From positions 620,001-684,000 of the forward strand of contig NZ_CP129613.1 of NCBI RefSeq assembly GCF_030486405.1: a stretch of DNA of 64,000 nucleotides, given 5' to 3'. Both the position numbers and the translations under genes were made by a program. The stretch's first letter is position 1. Each line of letters starts with the position of its first letter. Positions 27,933 to 36,868 of this stretch are shown here, piece by piece. The stretch comes from Mycolicibacterium sp. HK-90. GTDB lineage: Bacteria; Actinomycetota; Actinomycetes; Mycobacteriales; Mycobacteriaceae. The notes under the pieces are model-generated. The model ran no database searches. It was not told the DNA's origin and saw only the letters and a list, made by a program, of their open reading frames with translations.

Positions 27933-28326
27933 AACCGATGAGCCTAAGGTGGCAGCGCCGTGGTTTCCCGCCGTATGCCCATGATCGACGGCCGTTGCTC
28001 TCGGCCATTCGGCTGACATGTTCACGGCGATGCCCGACGGGTGGGGACGGCTGATCGGTGCCGGGGCGTCAGATAATCGTCGGCCACAACAATATTCGGT
28101 TGCGGTACGTGCTAGAGGTTGTCGGCTCGGGAACCGCCTCGAAGTGGCGACGATCACGCCGGAAAACCGTTTGACCTCAAGTTAGGTTGAGATGCCATGC
28201 TGCCTACATGACAGTGCGGCACAGCCGATGCGGTGTGGAAAACCGCCGGGAACCTGGGGGTAATCCCCCTGGGGGATTCGGGGTGCGGCGGATAGCTTCG
28301 AGTGACGAAGTGCTTGAGGCATCGAG
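27933..28326. other. 394-bp intergenic region with a 17-bp palindrome
   Basis: No gene is supported here. It must hold the promoter of the leftward purine permease and that of the rightward ECF sigma factor. The clear element is AATCCCCC-T-GGGGGATT at 28262-28278, overlapped on the left by a GGGGG-TAAT-CCCCC stem (28256-28269), so two mutually exclusive hairpins can form. A GGAAC word at 28249-28253 resembles the -35 box of ECF promoters, but I find no convincing -10 partner. Confidence 0.5.
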
Positions 28327-28968
28327 ATGAGCAGTGGCAGGAGCGGGGCCGTGCCGATTTGCGCAGATGAATCCGTAAGCATCGACGACAGCCAGGAATC
28401 GCGGTTCGAGCGCGATGCGCTTCCGTTGGTGGACCAGCTCTACGCGGTCGCGCGCAGGTACACGCGCAATGCGCTGGATGCGGAGGATCTGGTCCAGGAA
28501 ACAATGCTCAAGGCGTACAGCAGTTTTCACACCTATCAGGACGGCACGAACATCCGGGCCTGGATGTTCCGGATCCTGAGCAACACGTGGATCAACTCGT
28601 ACCGCACTGCTCAGCGACGGCCGCAGGAGGTGTTCGCCGAGGCGCTCACGGATGCCCAGCTCGCGGAGGTCGCGCAGCGGTTCCCGCTGGGTGTGGCGTC
28701 GGCGGAACTTGCCGCGCTGGAGTCGATGGGCGATGAAGAGGTGCGCCGGGCCATGCGCGCGTTGCCGGAACCGCAGGGAATCGTGGTGTACTACGCCGAC
28801 GTGATGGGATTCCGGTACAAGGAGATCGCCGAGATCATCGATGTGCCACTCGGAACGGTGATGTCGCGATTGCACCGGGGGCGGAGGAATCTGCGCGCCC
28901 TGCTCGTCGATGCCGATGTGGCGGGCGGTTTCCGTACCGGGGGTCGATTGCCCTGCACTGCAGCCTAA
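28327..28968 (+). CDS. ECF RNA polymerase sigma factor (SigH/RpoE type)
   Basis: A 213-residue sigma factor with region 2 ([40 protein letters not shown]) and region 4 ([40 protein letters not shown]). It resembles the SigH/SigE oxidative-stress branch. In that branch the anti-sigma gene normally lies immediately downstream; here the next gene is a convergent LysR, so the anti-sigma is missing locally. ATG start with GAGG 7 nt upstream. A palindrome about 50 bp upstream may regulate it. Confidence 0.9.
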   Translation: MSSGRSGAVPICADESVSIDDSQESRFERDALPLVDQLYAVARRYTRNALDAEDLVQETMLKAYSSFHTYQDGTNIRAWMFRILSNTWINSYRTAQRRPQEVFAEALTDAQLAEVAQRFPLGVASAELAALESMGDEEVRRAMRALPEPQGIVVYYADVMGFRYKEIAEIIDVPLGTVMSRLHRGRRNLRALLVDADVAGGFRTGGRLPCTAA

Positions 28969-28994
28969 TTGGCGCGACTCCGACTTGATCAGGC

Positions 28995-29900
28995 TCAGTT
29001 CACCGCTCGGCACGTCTCGATGAACGCCGCTGCCGGGCGGGTGAGCTTGGCGCCGGCGAGCGTCACTGCCTTGACCGCAAGCCCGGGATGGTTGCCTGCG
29101 AGTGGCCGCGTGATGAATCCGCGGCCCTCGTAGCTCACCGAGATCTGAGTGCGCTGGCTGAGGATGGAATAGCCCAGGCGGCGGGCCACGAGCGAGCGGA
29201 CAAGCTCGAAGTTGGTGGCGCGGTAGCGGACTCGCGGCTCCAGGCCCTCGGCCTTGAAGAGCGACAGGAAGTAGTCCCCGCCCGGTGGGAGGCTGAACAG
29301 GATCATCGGATGGGTGACCAGTTGGTGCAGCGCCACGGTGTCGTGTACGGCCAGCGGGTGGTCCTCCGCCAGCAAGACGTACGGCGGTGCGGCGACGATG
29401 ATTTCGGATTGCAGATCTTCGCGGGGTGAGGACAGATCCGACCCGTAGTCGTAGAGCAGCACCAGATCCAGGGTGCCGTTGCGCAGGTTATCGATGAGGG
29501 TGTCGTGCGGGCCTTCGGTGAACGTGAGGTCGACGCCTGGGAAGCGCACGACGTATTCGCTCAGCACCGGCGGCAACAACACCGGCGACAGCGTGCTGTA
29601 ACACCCGACCATCAGTTTGCCGGTGAGCCCGTACTGGCTTTCGCGTGCGGATGTCTGCAGGTCTTGTAAGTCGACCAACAGTCGCCGCGCATCGACAAGT
29701 ACCTGTTCGCCGATCCCGGTCGGTCGAACCCCGCGCCGGTGCCGGACGAGCACCTGCACACCGAGTGCGCGTTCCAGCTCGCCCAGCGCCATCGACAGCG
29801 CCGACTGGGACAGGTGCAGGCGCTGCGCGGCCGCCGTCACCGAGCCTTCCTCGACGGCGGCGATGAAGTACTCGAGCTGGCGAAGCGTGGCATCAGACAT
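28995..29900 (-). CDS. LysR family regulator of the divergent catabolic operon
   Basis: A 301-residue LysR protein: helix-turn-helix LEYFIAAVEEGSVTAAAQRL and HLSQSALSMALGELERALGV, then a periplasmic-binding-like effector domain (CYSTLSPVLLPPVLSEYVVRFP). The start is the ATG at 29898-29900. It is divergent, with 99 bp between, from a six-gene catabolic operon, the classic LysR arrangement in which the regulator activates the operon when the substrate or an intermediate binds. The DUF1028-RidA-M20 gene set is its probable target. Confidence 0.9.
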   Translation of the reverse strand: MSDATLRQLEYFIAAVEEGSVTAAAQRLHLSQSALSMALGELERALGVQVLVRHRRGVRPTGIGEQVLVDARRLLVDLQDLQTSARESQYGLTGKLMVGCYSTLSPVLLPPVLSEYVVRFPGVDLTFTEGPHDTLIDNLRNGTLDLVLLYDYGSDLSSPREDLQSEIIVAAPPYVLLAEDHPLAVHDTVALHQLVTHPMILFSLPPGGDYFLSLFKAEGLEPRVRYRATNFELVRSLVARRLGYSILSQRTQISVSYEGRGFITRPLAGNHPGLAVKAVTLAGAKLTRPAAAFIETCRAVN

Positions 29901-29999
29901 CAATAAAACCGATCGATAGCTTCAACTAGTTCGACTGTACAGGGTATGTGATCGGCGACATAGTCGACGGGACCACTCATCCTGACGGCAGGAGTTCCC
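29901..29999. promoter_or_regulatory. Divergent LysR/permease control region
   Basis: The 99-bp gap holds AACTAGTT (29924-29931), a perfect 8-bp palindrome within TAGCTTCAACTAGTTCGACT, which has the general look of a LysR box. A/T content rises here (CATCAATAAAACC). The ribosome site AGGAG precedes the permease ATG. No -35/-10 pair stands out. Confidence 0.4.
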
Positions 30000-31454
30000 A
30001 TGAACCAGCGCGGTGGATCGGCGCCACAATCCACGGAGCCGCACCGGGTGCCCGACAGCGGTGCCCCGCCGGGCGGCGGCCTCAGGCGCAGCCTGGAAAA
30101 CCGTCACATCGTGATGATCGCGCTGGGCGGCATCATCGGCGCCGGTCTGTTCGTCGGCAGCGGTGCGGTGATCAACCGCACCGGCCCTGCCGCGGTTCTC
30201 AGCTATGCCCTGTCCGGGGTGCTGATGATCCTCGTCATCCGTGCGATCGGCGAAATGGCCGTAGCGCGACCGTCATCGGGCTCCGTGGCCAACTTCTCCA
30301 GAGAGGGTCTGGGCAACTGGGCCGGATTCAGCGTCGGCTGGCTCTACTGGTACTTCTGGGTCGTCGTCGCCGCCATCGAGGCCGTCGCCGGCGCGGGAAT
30401 CCTGGTCAACTACATCCCGGGGGTTCCGGCCTGGCTGCTCTGTCTTGGTCTGGTGCTCGTGCTGACCGCGATAAACCTGTTGTCGGTCAAGGCATATGGC
30501 GAAGCCGAGTTCTGGTTCGCGTCCATCAAGGTCATCGCGATCATCTTCTTCATCTGCGTCACCGGCCTGTTCCTGCTCGGGCTCGTGGGCAAGCCCGAAA
30601 GCCCCGGCCTGACCAACCTGTTCTCCCACGGCGGCATGTTCCCGTACGGAATCGTGGCCGCGCTCGTGGGCAGTGTGACGGTGCTGTTCTCGATGGGCGG
30701 TGCCGAGATCGCCACCATCGCCGCCGCCGAGTCGAAGAAGCCCGTCGAGTTCGCCGCCAAGGCGACCAAGCAGGTGATGGCCCGGGTGTTCATGTTCTAC
30801 GTGCTGTCGATCCTGCTGATCGTGGCCGCGATTCCGTGGGACACGCCCTTCACCGGCGAGAGCATCCGCAGCCCGTTCGCGGTGGTGCTGGAGTACATCG
30901 GAATTCCCGGGATGTCGGTGGTGATGGAGGCCATCGTCCTCACCGCGGTGCTCAGCTCGCTGAACTCGTGCCTCTACATCACCTCGCGAATGTTGTTCGC
31001 ACTGGCCGAAAAAGGCGATGCGCCGGCAGCGTTGGTGAAGGTCAACAGCAGGGGAGTGCCGGTGCGCGCGATCCTGGCCGGCACATCCATGGGCTACGCG
31101 GCCGTGGTGGCCAACTACTTCTTCCCCGAGCAGGTCTTCATCTTCCTGATCAACTCATCGGGCGCCATCCAGCTCATCTACTACATCATTCTCGTCGGAG
31201 CCGAGATCCGGCTGCGCCGCAGGCTTGAGGTCACCGACCCCGCGGCCCTGCGCATGAAGATGTGGTGCTTCCCGTATCTCTCCTGGTTCTCCATCGCCTG
31301 GATGGCCGTCGTCCTCGGGCTGATGGCGGTGATCGAGGAGACCCGCTCGCAGTTCCTACTGAGCCTGGTGGCCTTCGGAGTGATCCTGCTCGCCTACCGC
31401 TTTCGCGCCGCCCGCGGTGCGGCGCCTGCCACCGACCCCACCTCAAGCGTCTGA
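30000..31454 (+). CDS. APC-family amino acid permease
   Basis: A 484-residue transporter with about 12 membrane segments. The N-terminal signature HIVMIALGGIIGAGLFVGSG is that of the amino acid-polyamine-cation family, closest to GABA/aromatic amino acid permeases (GabP, PheP) in its layout. A disordered polar stretch of about 30 residues precedes the first helix. It is the first gene of the operon and should import its substrate, so the pathway substrate is probably an amino acid or close analogue. The next gene follows after 28 nt. Confidence 0.9.
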   Translation: MNQRGGSAPQSTEPHRVPDSGAPPGGGLRRSLENRHIVMIALGGIIGAGLFVGSGAVINRTGPAAVLSYALSGVLMILVIRAIGEMAVARPSSGSVANFSREGLGNWAGFSVGWLYWYFWVVVAAIEAVAGAGILVNYIPGVPAWLLCLGLVLVLTAINLLSVKAYGEAEFWFASIKVIAIIFFICVTGLFLLGLVGKPESPGLTNLFSHGGMFPYGIVAALVGSVTVLFSMGGAEIATIAAAESKKPVEFAAKATKQVMARVFMFYVLSILLIVAAIPWDTPFTGESIRSPFAVVLEYIGIPGMSVVMEAIVLTAVLSSLNSCLYITSRMLFALAEKGDAPAALVKVNSRGVPVRAILAGTSMGYAAVVANYFFPEQVFIFLINSSGAIQLIYYIILVGAEIRLRRRLEVTDPAALRMKMWCFPYLSWFSIAWMAVVLGLMAVIEETRSQFLLSLVAFGVILLAYRFRAARGAAPATDPTSSV

Positions 31455-31482
31455 CCGGCGCTGTCTAGATAAGGAAGAAGCA

Positions 31483-32937
31483 ATGATCAGGACCGGAGAA
31501 GATTACCGGGAGTCGATCCGCGACGGACGAAATGTCTGGATCGACGGGGAACGCGTCGACGACGTGACCACCCATCCGGCATTCCAGCCGATCGTCGATG
31601 TCCGTGCCCGCATCTACGATCTCGGCCATGACGAATTGACCAGGGACGTGATGACCTATGTCGACGAAGTCAGCGGCGAAACCTGCGCCATCGGCTCCAA
31701 ACCGCCCGTGACCAAGGAGGACTGGCACGCCAAACGGCGCGGCGTGGACGTCATCCTCGACCATGCGGGTGGCGTGGTCACCCGGGTCGGCGACGAGACG
31801 GTGGGCGAGATGTGGTCACTGGCCGACGGCCAGGACGTACTCGACAAGATCAACCCGGCGTTCTCCGAGAACATCGTCAGGCATGTTCGCAACGCCACTC
31901 TGACGGATCCGTTCCATGTTTCGGCCAACACCGATCCGAAGGGCGACCGGTCGAAGTGGCCCCAGGAGCAGGATCCCGATGTCCTGCTTCGGGTTGTCGG
32001 TGAGAACGACCGTGGAATCGTGGTGCGCGGTGCGAAGTTCGAGACGGCCGCCGCGTACTCGAACCAGGCGTTCGTCAAACCGACGATCGGCGACTGGAAC
32101 CATCAGACGCACTCCGAATATGCGGTCGGATTCCTCGCCGACATGGGCCATCCCGACATCAAGCACATCTGTCGCTCCGGATTCCGGGGCATGCGGTCGG
32201 CCGAGGATTATCCACTGACCAACCGTGTCGACGAGATCGACACGATGATCGTGTTCGATGACGTGGAAATCCCCTGGGAGAACGTCTTCTTCTACCGGCA
32301 CACCGAGGCGGCGAGCTTCATCCGGGCCACGCTGCACCGGTACAGCATCTTCCCGTTCATCCAGCGCCATCTGCGCTGGGCCGATCTGCTGCTGGGTTTC
32401 GCCCACGCCAGTGCCCGCCAGACCGGGGTCAAGATGCATCAAGGGGTGCGGGAGAAGATCGCCGAGGTTGCGGCATATCGCGAGGGAATCAACGCTTTCC
32501 TCACCGCCGCAATCGAACTCGCTGAGCCGAGCCCCGGTGGCTTCCTGATGCCGCACCAGCCGACCATGTACTCCGGCCGGGTGTTCGCCTGCAGCAATCT
32601 GCCGAGGATCGTGCACCTGGTGCGAGATCTGGCGGGCTGCCAGATCAGTCTGACTCCCAGTGCGGCCACATTCGCCAACGAGGAGGCTTCCGGATGGCTG
32701 AAGAAGTACTTCGCGATCGGCGACGTGGAAGCCGAGGAGCGACGCAAGCTCCTCGCCTACGGACGTGACCTGCTGAACTCGGATTACGCCAACCATCGGC
32801 TGACCTTCCAGCTGTTCGCTCAATCACCGCCCTTCTCACACCTGTTGGCGATCTACAACAACTACGACTTCGAGCCGGCGACCGAAATCATGTGCCAGTC
32901 CGCCGGAATCAAGACAATCGATGGGAGAAACCGATGA
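31483..32937 (+). CDS. HpaB-family (4-hydroxyphenylacetate 3-hydroxylase type) flavin monooxygenase
   Basis: A 484-residue protein of the HpaB/PvcC family. The N-terminal part begins MIRTGEDYRESIRDGRNVWI, with VWIDGERVDDVTTHPAF as the usual family start, and VFDDVEIPWENVFFYRH is the conserved FAD-domain segment. HpaB enzymes use FADH2 supplied by a separate reductase to hydroxylate aromatic or heteroaromatic rings. The iron-sulfur Cys set of the related 4-hydroxybutyryl-CoA dehydratase is not present, which favours a monooxygenase. No flavin reductase gene is in the operon. The substrate is unknown. ATG after AAGGAAG; the stop overlaps ridA. Confidence 0.82.
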   Translation: MIRTGEDYRESIRDGRNVWIDGERVDDVTTHPAFQPIVDVRARIYDLGHDELTRDVMTYVDEVSGETCAIGSKPPVTKEDWHAKRRGVDVILDHAGGVVTRVGDETVGEMWSLADGQDVLDKINPAFSENIVRHVRNATLTDPFHVSANTDPKGDRSKWPQEQDPDVLLRVVGENDRGIVVRGAKFETAAAYSNQAFVKPTIGDWNHQTHSEYAVGFLADMGHPDIKHICRSGFRGMRSAEDYPLTNRVDEIDTMIVFDDVEIPWENVFFYRHTEAASFIRATLHRYSIFPFIQRHLRWADLLLGFAHASARQTGVKMHQGVREKIAEVAAYREGINAFLTAAIELAEPSPGGFLMPHQPTMYSGRVFACSNLPRIVHLVRDLAGCQISLTPSAATFANEEASGWLKKYFAIGDVEAEERRKLLAYGRDLLNSDYANHRLTFQLFAQSPPFSHLLAIYNNYDFEPATEIMCQSAGIKTIDGRNR

Positions 32938-33374
32938 CCAGCTCGAGTACCGAAACCCTTGTGGTCGGCGGACATCGCCGCATTCGGCCGTTCAACACCG
33001 CCAACACCTATCCCGAGCAGAATCTGTCCAACGACCTGTCCCAGGCCGTGGTCGCAGGCAACACCGTCTACCTGCGCGGCCAGGTGGCCCAGGATCTGGA
33101 GACCCGGGAGTGTGTGGCGGTGGGTGACCCCGCGGGTCAGGCGCACAAGACGGTGGACAACATCGAGCTGCTGTTGGCCGAGGCCGGGGCCGGGCTGGAG
33201 CACATCGTCTCGTGCCATGTGTATCTCACCGATGTGCGATACCGCGAGGATGTCTACCGCGTTCTGGGTGAACGGCTCAAGGGAGTGTTCTACGCGTCCA
33301 CCGGATTGGTCGTCGATTCGCTGGCTCGCCCCGAATGGGTCGTGGAAGTGACTGTGACGGCGGTGATTCCGTGA
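32934..33374 (+). CDS. ridA: RidA family enamine/imine deaminase
   Basis: A 146-residue RidA/YjgF-like protein from the ATG at 32934 (ATGA overlap with the monooxygenase; GGGAGAAA upstream). It has the family's strand VVAGNTVYLRGQVAQDLETR, ELLLAEAGAGLEHIVSCHVYLTD, and the C-terminal active-site segment ARPEWVVEVTVTAV with the conserved Arg and Glu. RidA proteins hydrolyse reactive enamines and imines to ketones and ammonia; pathway-specific versions act in nucleobase and aromatic amine catabolism. Here it would release ammonia from an intermediate made by the monooxygenase. Confidence 0.88.
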   Translation: MTSSSTETLVVGGHRRIRPFNTANTYPEQNLSNDLSQAVVAGNTVYLRGQVAQDLETRECVAVGDPAGQAHKTVDNIELLLAEAGAGLEHIVSCHVYLTDVRYREDVYRVLGERLKGVFYASTGLVVDSLARPEWVVEVTVTAVIP

Positions 33375-34048
33375 CCTTTTCGCTGGCTGGGCGCTGCGCC
33401 CGGACCGGGATGTTCGGTGCGGTGGTGACGTCGTCGAGCCCGGCGGTGGCGGCGCGCTGCATATCGGCCCGGTCCGGTGTCGGCGTCGCGTGCACCCAGA
33501 ACGTCACCGATCCGACTCTCAGCGCGAAGTTGCTGGACCGGCTCGCGCAAGGGGCCGATGCGCAGCGCGCGATGGACTTCATGGTCGCGACGGCCGCTTA
33601 CGCCGAATACCGGCAACTCACCGTGGTCGGCGCGACCGGCTCCGGCGCATCCCACTCGGGTGCTCGCACCTTGGGGACCCACACCGTTGCGACCGGTGTC
33701 GATGCGGTCGCCGCAGGCAACCTGCTGTCGTCCGACAAGGTACCGGAGGCGATGGTCGAGGCCTTCGAAGCCGAACCCGGTGCCGAACTGGCCGAGCGAC
33801 TGCTGGCCGGGTTGCGAGCGGGTGAGGAGGCCGGTGGTGAGGAGGGGCCCGTGCATTCATGCGGGCTACTCGTGGTGTCGGACGCCGAATGGCCGCTCAC
33901 CGACCTGCGGGTGGATTGGGATGAGGACGACCCGATCACCCGACTGGAGCGTGCCTGGCGGGTGTGGCAGCCGCAGGCCGAGGACTACACGCTGCGGGCC
34001 CGCCGCCCGGACTTGGCGCCGTCCTACGGGGTCCCGGGTGACGAATGA
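33371..34048 (+). CDS. DUF1028 family protein (Ntn-hydrolase-like)
   Basis: A 225-residue protein starting at GTG 33371 by a GTGA overlap with ridA. It begins VTFSLAGRCARTGMFGAVVT, and continues VGVACTQNVTDPTLSAKLLDRL, the DUF1028 pattern. The N-terminal Thr after the initiator resembles the nucleophile of N-terminal-nucleophile hydrolases, as proposed for the family. No activity is established; members are often next to amidohydrolases and RidA, which suggests a hydrolytic step on an amide or ring product. Confidence 0.82.
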   Translation: MTFSLAGRCARTGMFGAVVTSSSPAVAARCISARSGVGVACTQNVTDPTLSAKLLDRLAQGADAQRAMDFMVATAAYAEYRQLTVVGATGSGASHSGARTLGTHTVATGVDAVAAGNLLSSDKVPEAMVEAFEAEPGAELAERLLAGLRAGEEAGGEEGPVHSCGLLVVSDAEWPLTDLRVDWDEDDPITRLERAWRVWQPQAEDYTLRARRPDLAPSYGVPGDE

Positions 34049-35177
34049 CCTCAAGGGCCGCGTGCGAAGCGCTGTGGAAGAAGTCTTTCCCTCGCTGACG
34101 GCACTGTCGGAGAAACTCCACGCCAACCCCGAGATCGCCTGGTCCGAGCACCAGGCCGTCCGGTGGGTGAGCGGCCGCCTCGCCGAGGCCGGGTTCGAGG
34201 TGGCCACACCGTATCTGGGGCTGGATACCGCTTTTCATGCGCGCAGCGGTCGCGGTCCGGTCCGGGTCGGGTTGTGTGCCGAGTACGACGCACTACCTGG
34301 GCTCGGTCATGCCTGCGGCCACAACTTGATCGCGGCGATGTCGGTTGGCGCGGCCCTGGCGCTGGCCGGGGTCGCCGAGGACGCCGGCCTCACGGTCGAG
34401 GTCTTCGGAACGCCGGCCGAGGAAGGCGGAGGGGGAAAGATCGAGATGCTGGAACGCGGTGCGTTTCGCGGCCTCGATCTGGCGTTGATGGCTCACCCCG
34501 CCCCGGTCGACGTGGCAGAGGCGCGACCATTCGCGGTCTCGCACTCGGAGATCAGCTTCACCGGCAAGGCAGCGCATGCCGCGGCCTACCCCGAACACGG
34601 TCGCAATGCCGCCGACGCCTTCACGATCGCGCAGGTGGCGCTCGGTCTGCTCCGACAGCAATTGCCGGCAACCGTTCGGGTGCACGGCGTGGTGACCCAT
34701 GGCGGGGAGGCCCCCAACGCGATACCCGAGCGCACCCGCGGCAGGTGGTATGTGCGTGCGGAAACTCTGGCCGAACTAGCGGAGTTGGAACCGCGGGTGA
34801 TGCGGTGCTTCGAGGCGGGCGCGTTGGCTAGCGATTGCGAGCTGGCGGTGCGACCGGAGAGCCTGCCGTACGCGGAATTCCGCACCGACGAGCGGGCTTT
34901 GGCGGCCTACCGCCGCAACGCCGAGGCGCTGGGACGTACGTTCGCCGAGGACGGGGCCGGCCGGATGAACCGGGCATCGACCGACATGGGCAATGTCTCT
35001 CAGGTGGTGCCGGCGATCCATCCCTATATAGGCATCGGTTCGCTGCCCGCGCTCAACCATCAGCGTGAGTTCGCCGACCACTGCGTCGGGGACATGGCCG
35101 AGCGGGCGATCCGCGACGGCGCCATCGCCCTGGCGTGGACCGTGCTCGACGTGTTCGCCGATCGCGTGCCGCGATGA
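34038..35177 (+). CDS. M20 family amidohydrolase
   Basis: A 379-residue metal-dependent hydrolase from GTG 34038, overlapping the DUF1028 stop by 11 nt. Metal-ligand motifs are AEYDALPGLGHACGHN (His91, His95) and the acidic pair in GTPAEEGGGGK (about 128-129), with the dimerisation lid in between. It resembles the M20D branch (AbgB, indole-acetyl-amino acid and N-acyl amino acid hydrolases), which cleaves amide bonds to release an amino acid. Its place just before the aspartase suggests release of aspartate or an analogue. The stop overlaps the next start (ATGA). Confidence 0.88.
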   Translation: MTNDLKGRVRSAVEEVFPSLTALSEKLHANPEIAWSEHQAVRWVSGRLAEAGFEVATPYLGLDTAFHARSGRGPVRVGLCAEYDALPGLGHACGHNLIAAMSVGAALALAGVAEDAGLTVEVFGTPAEEGGGGKIEMLERGAFRGLDLALMAHPAPVDVAEARPFAVSHSEISFTGKAAHAAAYPEHGRNAADAFTIAQVALGLLRQQLPATVRVHGVVTHGGEAPNAIPERTRGRWYVRAETLAELAELEPRVMRCFEAGALASDCELAVRPESLPYAEFRTDERALAAYRRNAEALGRTFAEDGAGRMNRASTDMGNVSQVVPAIHPYIGIGSLPALNHQREFADHCVGDMAERAIRDGAIALAWTVLDVFADRVPR

Positions 35178-36577
35178 CACCGCCGGTACGCGTCGAGCGT
35201 GATCTGATTGGTGCCCAGGATGTTCCGGCCGCCGCCTATTGGGGAGTGCACACCGCCCGGGCGCTGGAGAACTTTCAGGTCAGCGGCATCACGTTGGCCG
35301 GTCATCGGCAGCTCATCGCGGCACTGGGCGCGGTCAAGCAAGCGGCGGCGCGCGCCAACCGCGAGCTCGGCGTGCTCGACGCGGAACGGGCTTCGGTGAT
35401 CGACCGGGCGTGCCAAGAGGTGATCGACGGTGCGCTGGACGGCGAGTTCGTCGTCGACGTGGTCCAGGGTGGCGCGGGGACGTCGACGAACATGAACGCC
35501 AACGAGGTGATCGCCAACCGGGCGCTCGAGCTGCTCGGTCATCCGCGGGGCAGCTACGACAAGCTGCACCCCAATGATCATGTGAACCGGGGGCAGTCGA
35601 CCAACGACGTATACCCGACAGCGGTCAAGCTGGCGCTGATCGCGGCGCTCAACGAGTTGGCGGAGACAGTCGAGGCGCTCGGCAATGCCTTCGGCGCCAA
35701 GGCCGTCGAGTTCGCCCACGTGCCCAAGATCGGCCGCACCCAACTGCAGGATGCCGTTCCGATGACGGTTGGGCAGGAGTTCGGGGCCTGGTGCTCGACA
35801 CTGCACGAAGAACTCGCGCGCATCGCCGAGGCGCGCCGTCTGCTGTGTGAGATCAACTTGGGTGCAACGGCTATCGGCACCGGGATCACGAGCGTAACCG
35901 GGTACGCACAGGCCGCTGCGCGTCACCTCGGGGAGATCACCGGGGTGCCGGTGACAACCGCCACCGATCTCGTCGAGGCCACCTCGGATACCGGCTCGTT
36001 CCTGAATCTGTCGGCGGTGCTCAAGCGGACCGCGGTGAAGGTATCCAAGATCTGCAACGATCTGCGGTTGCTGTCGTCGGGACCTCAGGCCGGTTTGGGC
36101 GAGTTACGGCTACCGGCACGGCAGGCCGGATCCAGCATCATGCCCGGCAAGGTCAATCCGGTCATCCCGGAGATGGTCAACCAGGTGGCCTTCGCGGTGA
36201 TCGGTGCCGACGTCACCGTCACCATGGCAGCTGAAGGCGGGCAACTCCAGCTCAACGCGTTCGAGCCGATCATCTGCCACAGCCTGCTGCAGTCGATCGG
36301 CTGGATGCGACGGGCGTTCGACACCTTGCGAACCCACTGTGTCGAGGGAATCGAGGTCAACCGTGAGCATCTGCAGGACATTTCGGCGCGGAGCGCCAGT
36401 GTGGTGACGGCGCTGATCCCGGTGCTGGGATACGCGCGAGCCAGTCAGGTCGCCGCGGCGGTGCTGGACGGCCGCGGCGAGGTGCGAGACTTGGCACTGG
36501 CCACCGGATCGATCGCGGCCGCGGACCTGGACCGGCTGCTGGGACACACCCCGGCCCTCGGCCACGTCAGCGAGTAG
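35174..36577 (+). CDS. aspA: Aspartase/fumarase family lyase, probable aspartate ammonia-lyase
   Basis: A 467-residue lyase. The superfamily signature GSSIMPGKVNP is at residues 319-329; GAGTSTNMNANEV (about 100-112) and HPNDHVNRGQSTNDV complete the active site, and these match aspartase/fumarase rather than argininosuccinate lyase. The expected reaction is aspartate to fumarate and ammonia, or the analogous fumarate/malate or N-substituted aspartate reaction. As last gene of the operon it would feed fumarate into the citric acid cycle. ATGA overlap with the M20 gene. Distinguishing aspartase from fumarase is not certain by eye. Confidence 0.82.
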   Translation: MTPPVRVERDLIGAQDVPAAAYWGVHTARALENFQVSGITLAGHRQLIAALGAVKQAAARANRELGVLDAERASVIDRACQEVIDGALDGEFVVDVVQGGAGTSTNMNANEVIANRALELLGHPRGSYDKLHPNDHVNRGQSTNDVYPTAVKLALIAALNELAETVEALGNAFGAKAVEFAHVPKIGRTQLQDAVPMTVGQEFGAWCSTLHEELARIAEARRLLCEINLGATAIGTGITSVTGYAQAAARHLGEITGVPVTTATDLVEATSDTGSFLNLSAVLKRTAVKVSKICNDLRLLSSGPQAGLGELRLPARQAGSSIMPGKVNPVIPEMVNQVAFAVIGADVTVTMAAEGGQLQLNAFEPIICHSLLQSIGWMRRAFDTLRTHCVEGIEVNREHLQDISARSASVVTALIPVLGYARASQVAAAVLDGRGEVRDLALATGSIAAADLDRLLGHTPALGHVSE

Positions 36578-36589
36578 CCAGCCGGTACG

Positions 36590-36868
36590 TCACGCTTCCG
36601 CGTGGGAGTGGCCGGCCTTCCAGCGCCGGTAGGCCTCGGGGAGGCAGACGGCGCAGGGCCGGTAGCCGGCGGAGACGGCCGTGCGTTCGTCGGCGAAGAA
36701 CACCCGGTGGCTGACGTAGCCGCCGGTGGCGATGGCGCGCAACGCCGACGGACAGTCGAGCCGGCCGTAGATCTTGCTGCGGCGGTGCCCGCCAACGGTT
36801 CCCGGTGTGCTGCTGCGATACGGGCGGCCGTCCGCTCCGACGAGGGCGTATCGCTTCGCCGGACTCAT
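36590..36868 (-). CDS. Ada-type metal-binding domain protein
   Basis: A 92-residue protein carrying an Ada-like zinc domain: RRSKIYGRLDCPSALRAIA and the following SAGYRPCAVCLPEAYRRWK, the equivalent of the FRPCKRC segment in Ada. In Ada this domain has four zinc cysteines, one of which accepts methyl groups from phosphotriesters; here three cysteines (Cys39, Cys72, Cys75) are visible. It overlaps the oxygenase stop by ATGA and is the last gene of the alkylation-repair unit. Alone it may sense or repair backbone methylation. Confidence 0.72.
   Translation of the reverse strand: MSPAKRYALVGADGRPYRSSTPGTVGGHRRSKIYGRLDCPSALRAIATGGYVSHRVFFADERTAVSAGYRPCAVCLPEAYRRWKAGHSHAEA

Noticed and set aside
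27933..28326. Purine riboswitch before the nucleobase permease
   Set aside because: I could not find the conserved three-way junction sequence elements.
31483..32937. 4-hydroxybutyryl-CoA dehydratase instead of monooxygenase
   Set aside because: The dehydratase shares the fold but has three Cys and one His iron ligands which I do not see here.
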